DNA from: Microcaldota archaeon
GTDB lineage: Archaea > Micrarchaeota > Micrarchaeia > Micrarchaeales > Micrarchaeaceae
Assembly: GCA_021818545.1 (NCBI GenBank)
Contig: JAKATX010000013.1
Coordinates: 86,276 to 150,275 of the forward strand
Length of the DNA: 64,000 nt
Direction: 5' to 3'
Made by a program: the position numbers and the translations under genes. Positions 59,110 to 64,000 of this stretch are shown piece after piece. Below the pieces are notes generated by a model that was given only the letters and a program-made list of their open reading frames with translations, was not told the origin of the DNA and did no database searches. The first letter of the stretch is position 1, and each line of letters opens with the position of its first letter.

Positions 59110-60777
59110 TTAATCCATCCCTCCGCCCATGCCTCCCGGTCCGCCTGGCATGCCGCCAGGTCCTCCTGCCGGACCCCTGCCCCTTGAGCTGATCATGTCA
59201 TCTATGCGCAGTATTATCTCAGCGGCTTCGCTTGCGCTGAATACTGCCTGCTGCTTGACCACGGTAGGCTCGAATATGCCCTGCCTGCTCATGTCGCCAA
59301 TCGCATTCCTTGACAGGTCAACGCCATATACGCTGCCTTCCTTGTTCTTGTGCCTGCTCCTGAGCTGCACCAAGGTGTCTATCGCGTCCATGCCTGCGCT
59401 CTCCGACAGGGTCTTCGGTATTATCTCAATTGCGTCCGCGAACTTCTGGATTGCAAGTTGCTCCCTTCCGCCAACGTCTCCCGCATACGACCTGAGTGCG
59501 TTTGCCAGGTCTATCTCTATGCTGCCTCCGCCTATGACATATTTCGAGTTTTCTATTACGCTCGATATCGCACCTATGACGTCAGTCAGCGCCCTCTCGA
59601 GCTCGTCAAGCACCTGTGTGGATCCCGCCCTGAGGAAGACTGTTACGCTCTTCGGGTCCTTGCACTTTTCCACAAAGACCATCTGTTCACCGCTTATCTT
59701 TCTCTCCTCGACTATGCCGGCATGACCGAGGTCCGCAGGTGTCAAGTCATCAAGGCTCGTGATCATTTTGGCTCCGGTCGCCCTAGCGAGCTTCTCTATG
59801 TCGCTCTTCTTGACGCGCCTTACCGCCATTATGCCCTCCTTTGCAAAGTAGTGCTGTGCTACGTCATCGATGCCCTTCTGCGTGAACACCGCGTTCGCGC
59901 CGCTCTTCTTTACCTTGTTGACCATATCCTTCAGCATTGTTTCCTCCTGCTGTAGGAAGGCCTGCATCTGTTCCGGAGACGTTATCTCTATCCTGGCGTC
60001 CGTCTCTGTCTTCTCTATCTCGAGCGCCACGTCAAGCAGTGCTATCTTGGCATTCGGTATCGACTTCGGCATGCCTGGATGTGCGGCTTCCTTGTCTATG
60101 AGCACGCCGTTTATGAACTGCGTCTCTTCTATGCTGCTGCCAACCTTCTTCTCCACCTTGATGAAGTCATGGTCTATGGTATACTTCTTGCCCGTCGAAT
60201 CCTTATCCATTACCTGTTTTACCGCCCTTATTGCAAGCTTTGCTATCTGCACCTTGGTCGCTTCGTTGCCCACGTTCTTGGATCCGAGCGAGACGAGCGC
60301 AATCTTCTGTAGGGTCGCTTCATCCTGCGGGTCTAGCGGCTTGGACTTCTCATTCAGGACTTCAGATACCTTCTCCGCAGCCATCTTGTAGCCCCTGACC
60401 ACTGTCGTCGCGTGTATGCCCTGCTCCAGCAGCTCCCCTGCGTTCTTGAGCAGTTCTCCTGCGAGTATCACAACGCTGGTCGTTCCGTCTCCTACCTGCT
60501 TGTCCTGCGTCTTCGCTATGTCTACCATTATCTTAGCTATCGGGTGCTCCACGTTCATCTCTTCCAATATCGTGGCTCCATCGTTTGTTATGACGATGTC
60601 CCCAAGCTCGCTGACCAGCATCTTGTCCATGCCCTTCGGCCCGAGCGTAGTCTTGACTGCGTTCGATACAGCAACTGCAACCGCTATGTTAGTCCTCTGC
60701 GCATCCCTTCCAAGAACCCTCGCGGATCCTTCCGGAAGCAGCAGTACCTGTTGTCCACCTAGTTGATTTTCAGCCAT
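59110..60777 (-). CDS. Thermosome subunit (group II chaperonin)
   Basis: Folding chaperonin that works with prefoldin. 555 aa. Signature stretches: [54 protein letters not shown]-type [16 protein letters not shown], and [13 protein letters not shown]; catalytic DGTTS Asp present. The C-terminal tail is GGM repeats ([18 protein letters not shown]). Start ATG 60777 with AGGTGG 6 nt upstream. A long AT-rich region (60840-60900) holds several TATA-like boxes, so heat-regulated promoters are possible. Confidence 0.96.
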   Translation of the reverse strand: MAENQLGGQQVLLLPEGSARVLGRDAQRTNIAVAVAVSNAVKTTLGPKGMDKMLVSELGDIVITNDGATILEEMNVEHPIAKIMVDIAKTQDKQVGDGTTSVVILAGELLKNAGELLEQGIHATTVVRGYKMAAEKVSEVLNEKSKPLDPQDEATLQKIALVSLGSKNVGNEATKVQIAKLAIRAVKQVMDKDSTGKKYTIDHDFIKVEKKVGSSIEETQFINGVLIDKEAAHPGMPKSIPNAKIALLDVALEIEKTETDARIEITSPEQMQAFLQQEETMLKDMVNKVKKSGANAVFTQKGIDDVAQHYFAKEGIMAVRRVKKSDIEKLARATGAKMITSLDDLTPADLGHAGIVEERKISGEQMVFVEKCKDPKSVTVFLRAGSTQVLDELERALTDVIGAISSVIENSKYVIGGGSIEIDLANALRSYAGDVGGREQLAIQKFADAIEIIPKTLSESAGMDAIDTLVQLRSRHKNKEGSVYGVDLSRNAIGDMSRQGIFEPTVVKQQAVFSASEAAEIILRIDDMISSRGRGPAGGPGGMPGGPGGMGGGMD

Positions 60778-60934
60778 ATATTCCACCTTTTAAGCAGTAA
60801 TTATTGAGAACCACGAATTCCGATAAACAGTTTCATGTATTTTCTATATACATATATGCATACGTTATGAGGATTCCGCATAAAAATATATATACTTTGC
60901 TGTGGTCCATCCTGTAGCGGAATTATCCGCGCGC

Positions 60935-61762
60935 TCACTTGTTGCGCTCGACGAGCGACTCTATTATCGAGTTGAACATAACCAGTATGCTGTCGTTCTC
61001 GCTGGCCGGTATCCTGCCCTCGTCGCTCGCCATGCTGAACAGCGGATTCATCTTCACCGTGCCAAGAAGCCTTGTATCGAGGGTCGAAACCACCATCCCG
61101 GTGCTCTTGCTAGGCTCGCCTGATGACATGTTCTCTACGACTCCTAATATGGACACGTTCAGCCTCTTGGCCATGAGCCCGGACCTTATTGAGTTTATGC
61201 CTGCCACGCGCTGCGGCGTTGTGACTATCACGAATCCATCAAGGTCCAACACCTGCATTATGGTAAGCGGCGCGTCGGATGTGCCAGGCGGCAGGTCTAT
61301 TATAAGATAATCAAGTTCGCCCCATTCCGTATTCTCGAAGAAGTCGTAAAGCATCTTCACTATTATGGGGCCTCTCCAGATTATGGGCTTCTTTGTATCA
61401 TCCACTATCATAGCGGTGCTGGCCGCCTTTATCCCATACTTCTCTATCGGCTTTAGCGGGAAGCTCGAGACGTCCATCATGCCCTCTATCCCTAGGAAGA
61501 TCGATAGGTTGGGGCAATCTATATCAGCGTCAAGCAGGCCGACCTTGAACCCTTTCGCGCTAAGCGCATACGCAGTGTTCACCGAGACGGTGGTCTTACC
61601 AACTCCTCCCTTAGCGCTGTATATCCCTATCTTGTGCTTCACGCCGGATAGCCTCTCCTTTACCCTCTCCCTTGTCTTGAGTACATTCATGAAAGAAGGA
61701 TGCATTCCTGGCTGTAGCTTCGGCTCCTCCTTCACCTTTCCGCCCTCGCCTTCATCAGCCAT
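60935..61762 (-). CDS. Mrp/NBP35 family P-loop ATPase lacking CxxC
   Basis: Deviant Walker A IYSAKGGVGKTTVSVNTAYAL, LLDADIDCPNLSIFLG, DYLIIDLPPGTSDAPLTI and VIVTTPQRVAG identify the Mrp/NBP35 (ApbC) family of iron-sulfur cluster carriers. After VVENMS, where the family has a CPxC pair binding a bridging cluster, the sequence is SGEPSKSTGMVVST with no Cys. The ATPase should work; the cluster-holding pair is missing. 275 aa. Start ATG 61762 (MADEGEGGKV). Confidence 0.85.
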   Translation of the reverse strand: MADEGEGGKVKEEPKLQPGMHPSFMNVLKTRERVKERLSGVKHKIGIYSAKGGVGKTTVSVNTAYALSAKGFKVGLLDADIDCPNLSIFLGIEGMMDVSSFPLKPIEKYGIKAASTAMIVDDTKKPIIWRGPIIVKMLYDFFENTEWGELDYLIIDLPPGTSDAPLTIMQVLDLDGFVIVTTPQRVAGINSIRSGLMAKRLNVSILGVVENMSSGEPSKSTGMVVSTLDTRLLGTVKMNPLFSMASDEGRIPASENDSILVMFNSIIESLVERNK

Positions 61763-61934
61763 TTTATCACTAAATATTTGCCATAAAAGATTAAAAGGCA
61801 CTGCGCTATTTCATGTATGGACGGGAATCAACCTTTTAGGAGATGACCATCACTCAAAAAGCCAAAGCTTAAAATAATTTGCCATTATAAAATAATCTTG
61901 AATCTGCTTATTGAAAGGAGATTGGGGGTATAAA

Positions 61935-62306
61935 ATGAAAATAATCGAATTAAAGACAGGAGCTAGCAACGTCACCATACAGGCGAAGGTCACTGAGAAG
62001 AGCGATCCGAGGGAAGTCATGTCGAAGTATGGTAAGAGGCTGAGCGTTGCCAATATAACACTTCAGGACGATTCAGGAACGATCGCCATGTCCCTTTGGG
62101 GCAGCGACATAAACGATGTCAACATCGGTGATACCGTAGAGATAACCAACGGTTACGTTGGCGAATTCAGGGGCACGCCGCAGCTTTCGACGGGCAAGTT
62201 CGGCAAGATAAAGGTCATCGAAAAGGGAGACGGCGCTGCGCCGGAAGAGCCGAAAGGCGATGACGAAGAGATGAGCATGGATCCTGACGAATCTGAGGAG
62301 GCCTAA
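61935..62306 (+). CDS. ssb: Single-stranded DNA-binding protein, single OB-fold with acidic tail
   Basis: One OB-fold (residues 1-90: NVTIQAKVTEKSDPREVMSKYGKRLSVANITLQDDSGTIAMSLWGSDIN, VEITNGYVGEFRGTPQLSTGKFGKI) and a 25-residue acidic tail, the layout of crenarchaeal and thaumarchaeal SSB (about 148 aa). The tail probably recruits other replication proteins. Start ATG 61935 after GGGGGTATAAA; longer frame to 61911 not favoured. Divergent from the Mrp-like gene. Confidence 0.85.
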   Translation: MKIIELKTGASNVTIQAKVTEKSDPREVMSKYGKRLSVANITLQDDSGTIAMSLWGSDINDVNIGDTVEITNGYVGEFRGTPQLSTGKFGKIKVIEKGDGAAPEEPKGDDEEMSMDPDESEEA

Positions 62307-62335
62307 TCATCACTATTCCTGATTTTTTAATTTTC

Positions 62336-63430
62336 CTATCTGTTTCTGTTTTTTCTAAAGCGCCTTAGCTCGTGCTTTGTAGGGTTCCAATAGCGGAACG
62401 TATAGAGCAGGAATGCGCCGCCTATAAGCACCCCAAACCACAGCGTGGCGATTCTTGTCATGATGGTTATCGCCGAGCTGGTATAATTGTTGAAGCCTAG
62501 CACGCTGTTCAGCGTAGCTACGAGCACCCCATCCGTAACCCCTATGTTGCCTGGCAGCGAAGTCATGGAACCAACTACCTGCGCGGTATAATATATGAGC
62601 ACTGTGTGGCCCAGGGGTGGAGGGGCAACGGCGCCTATGTGCGGCACTTGCGTGACCGCCATTATCACAAAATAGAGCGCCAGCGAATAGAGTATAGCAG
62701 ATGGTATGGTGAACATCAGCGACACCAGATATACCCTCGGCTTGTTTAGCTTGCTCTGCGAGCTGAAGTATTCCTCGCCATACATGGTTATCATGTCCAA
62801 GTAGCTGCTTTTCTTAAATGCCTTCTGCAGTATCCTGAAAAACCAGTCGTTTATCACGAAAAATGCAGGGAATATGGACACCAAGTCCGCTACAACCACT
62901 ATCCACAAGAATTGATTGAAATAAATGGCAGCAGCAAGTGCGACTATCGCCGCACCAAGAAAGTCCGTCACCGTATCCATGGCAACTATGGGCAGCACAT
63001 TGAAGACCTTTATCTTTGCTATCCTGCTCATCGTGTAGGCAGTTACTACCCTGCCTATCTTGCCTGGCGTCAGGTCCATGGAATAAAGTGACAAGTATAC
63101 TGCGAGATTCTTCTTAAGCGGCACCTTCACATGCAGCTTCCTCATAAAGTAAGCCCATTTTCCGAAGCTCACAAGGTACCCCAAGAATACCGATGCGAAC
63201 GCAAGGGCGTATAAGTAAAGGTTAGAATGCAGTATGGTGCTTACGACTTGCCCTATGCCGCCGAATATGGCTATGCCTATGAAAACGAATGCGCTTACTA
63301 TGAAAACCAGGGCCACTGTAGTTATTACTTTATTTATGGTACTCTTGTATTCTTCAGCCGTCATGCTTTTTGTATGGGTTATAGTGAACCAAAAACTTCT
63401 TTTCTTCCCAGTTTTGCCAATACCATTCAT
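62336..63430 (-). CDS. Flippase-like membrane protein (LPG synthase TM family)
   Basis: UPF0104/lysylphosphatidylglycerol-synthase-type membrane protein (364 aa, about eight segments). Family signatures: LYSMDLTPGKIGRVVTAYTMSRI (about 115-137; motif P-GK-G), LGAAIVALAAAIYFNQF and YYTAQVVGSMTSLPGNIGVTDG near 280. Relatives in archaea are proposed lipid or glycolipid flippases, often near glycosyltransferases. The start could be ATG 63364 (MTAEEYKSTINK). tnpB copy 2 ends about 40 nt upstream. Confidence 0.78.
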   Translation of the reverse strand: MNGIGKTGKKRSFWFTITHTKSMTAEEYKSTINKVITTVALVFIVSAFVFIGIAIFGGIGQVVSTILHSNLYLYALAFASVFLGYLVSFGKWAYFMRKLHVKVPLKKNLAVYLSLYSMDLTPGKIGRVVTAYTMSRIAKIKVFNVLPIVAMDTVTDFLGAAIVALAAAIYFNQFLWIVVVADLVSIFPAFFVINDWFFRILQKAFKKSSYLDMITMYGEEYFSSQSKLNKPRVYLVSLMFTIPSAILYSLALYFVIMAVTQVPHIGAVAPPPLGHTVLIYYTAQVVGSMTSLPGNIGVTDGVLVATLNSVLGFNNYTSSAITIMTRIATLWFGVLIGGAFLLYTFRYWNPTKHELRRFRKNRNR

Positions 63431-63479
63431 GCAACCATCCCAAAAAGCCGCGGTAAAGGCACTTTATGTGGTGACATTC

Positions 63480-63500
63480 CCCACCCGTGAACGGCGTGGG
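63480..63500. repeat. Right-end hairpin of tnpB copy 2
   Basis: Same 21-base palindrome as 5330-5350: CCCAC/GTGGG outer, CCGT/ACGG inner. Confidence 0.8.
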
Positions 63501-63512
63501 CTTCCTCTGCGT

Positions 63513-64000
63513 TCATGCAATCGCTGCATCCCGCAAAGGATGTGTTTTATCGGTTCCCAGTTCGCCGGGAGTCGCCTCCTGTTGGGGTCTTACGTTCTCT
63601 CCCTGGGCGTGACTTTCCCTCTGTCCGGGGGTAGCTCTGTTGAGTATGTTTATTGATGCGTTTATGTCCCTGTCCTTTGACATTCCGCATCTCTGGCAGA
63701 TGTACGTTCTTTCCGAGAGTGGCATCTCCCAAATGTTGTCGCAATTACTGCACTCCTTTGAGGTGTTCCTTGCATCCACCTTGACTACACTCAAACCAGC
63801 ACTTTCAGCCTTGTATGAAAGAAAGTTTATGAACCTGTTCCATGAAGCGTCCTGTATCGAACTTGCCAACCTATGATTCTTTACCATGTTTTGTATATGG
63901 AGGTCTTCTACTGCGAATGAGGTGTATCCTGAATTGACGAGAGTGTCTGAAAGTTTATGCAGGTAGTCGCCAGATTGATTTGCGGAATATTCGTATGTTT
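63513..64000 (-). CDS. tnpB: TnpB RNA-guided nuclease, partial (copy 2)
   Basis: C-terminal 162 residues in the window, open to the edge: TSFAVEDL (RuvC-II), VKVDARNTSKECSNCDN...YICQRCG (zinc ribbon; CSNCDN for copy 1's CSNCGN) and DRDINAS (RuvC-III). The final 30 residues (ENVRPQQEATPGELGTDKTHPLRDAAIA) differ from copy 1 by small indels before converging again. Probably an active gene. Confidence 0.88.
   Translation of the reverse strand, partial: TYEYSANQSGDYLHKLSDTLVNSGYTSFAVEDLHIQNMVKNHRLASSIQDASWNRFINFLSYKAESAGLSVVKVDARNTSKECSNCDNIWEMPLSERTYICQRCGMSKDRDINASINILNRATPGQRESHAQGENVRPQQEATPGELGTDKTHPLRDAAIA

Larger units (their letters stand above)
63471..64000 (-). mobile_element. IS605-type tnpB element (copy 2, cut by window edge)
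   Basis: Right-end hairpin at 63480-63500 identical to that of copy 1, with GTGAC at 63471 as the outer end. The tnpB body continues to the right edge with almost the same sequence as copy 1. Left end is outside the window. Confidence 0.8.

Noticed and set aside
1..64000. CRISPR array or restriction/toxin system
   Set aside because: I looked for regularly spaced short repeats and for cas-, restriction- or toxin-type genes and saw none; the only repeats are transposon ends, surface-protein units and the nuoA promoter duplication.

Overview
The window is archaeal chromosome with short gaps, many overlapping stop/start codons, TATA boxes about 25-28 nt upstream of starts, and GGTGAT-type ribosome binding sites. 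Information-processing genes are archaeal: RadA, TFE-alpha, GINS, histone, aIF2-alpha, Lhr, SRP54, SecY, thermosome, diphthamide and deoxyhypusine enzymes. The best lineage marker is the single-gene, three-unit tRNA splicing endonuclease at 7924-9102, an architecture known from the ultrasmall ARMAN archaea. I infer a Micrarchaeota (ARMAN-2-like) genome; this was not tested by any search.

Layout. 1-3.9 kb: an edge-truncated membrane protein, then a leftward prpD-prpB-citrate synthase operon (2-methylcitrate cycle). 4.0-6.7 kb: HMG-CoA reductase with an IS605-type tnpB element inserted at its stop codon. 6.8-10.8 kb: an apparently frameshifted metallopeptidase and the radA-dphB-endA operon. 11-20.4 kb: a DUF92 protein, TFE-alpha with a long basic N-terminus, initiator tRNA-Met, GINS-eL44-aIF2alpha-PAC2-tRNA-Gly, a rhomboid-like protein, peroxiredoxin, deoxyhypusine synthase, UMP kinase and a beta-CASP RNase. 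20.7-27.6 kb: nuoHIJKLMN. 27.6-33.2 kb: geranylgeranyl reductase, a decayed tnpB element, a one-repeat TBP-like protein, a glycosyltransferase and SRP54. 33.2-41.7 kb: an 18-residue basic microprotein, DRG GTPase, TatD, an intron-containing tRNA-Arg, SecY, eL41, ThrRS, RNase P RNA, a BofA-like protein and a histone. 41.7-47.4 kb: Lhr helicase, a large surface protein and D-aminoacyl-tRNA deacylase. 47.6-55.3 kb: nuoABCD, prefoldin beta, a DHH protein, Mre11, a small zinc protein, an ankyrin protein and a proteasome-like Ntn hydrolase with a coiled-coil tail. 55.3-64 kb: the eL14-Cmk-eL34-EMC3-Adk cluster, Tmk, thermosome, an Mrp/NBP35 ATPase, SSB, a flippase-like protein and a third tnpB element cut by the window edge.

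How it fits together. The two nuo loci supply the membrane arm and the Q-module of a complex I, with no NuoE/F/G visible, so the electron donor is unlikely to be NADH through the usual module. HMG-CoA reductase and geranylgeranyl reductase belong to archaeal lipid synthesis. The tRNA-Arg carries a 27-nt intron inside its T-loop in a full bulge-helix-bulge setting, which matches the broad-specificity endonuclease encoded 26 kb away.

Most notable: a TBP with one repeat instead of two; a proteasome-fold Ntn hydrolase fused to a coiled coil; the T-loop intron with its endonuclease; RNase P RNA and two very small basic proteins in apparent gaps; an NBP35 without its CxxC; an HMG-CoA reductase with an altered DAMG motif; and three tnpB elements at different stages of decay.
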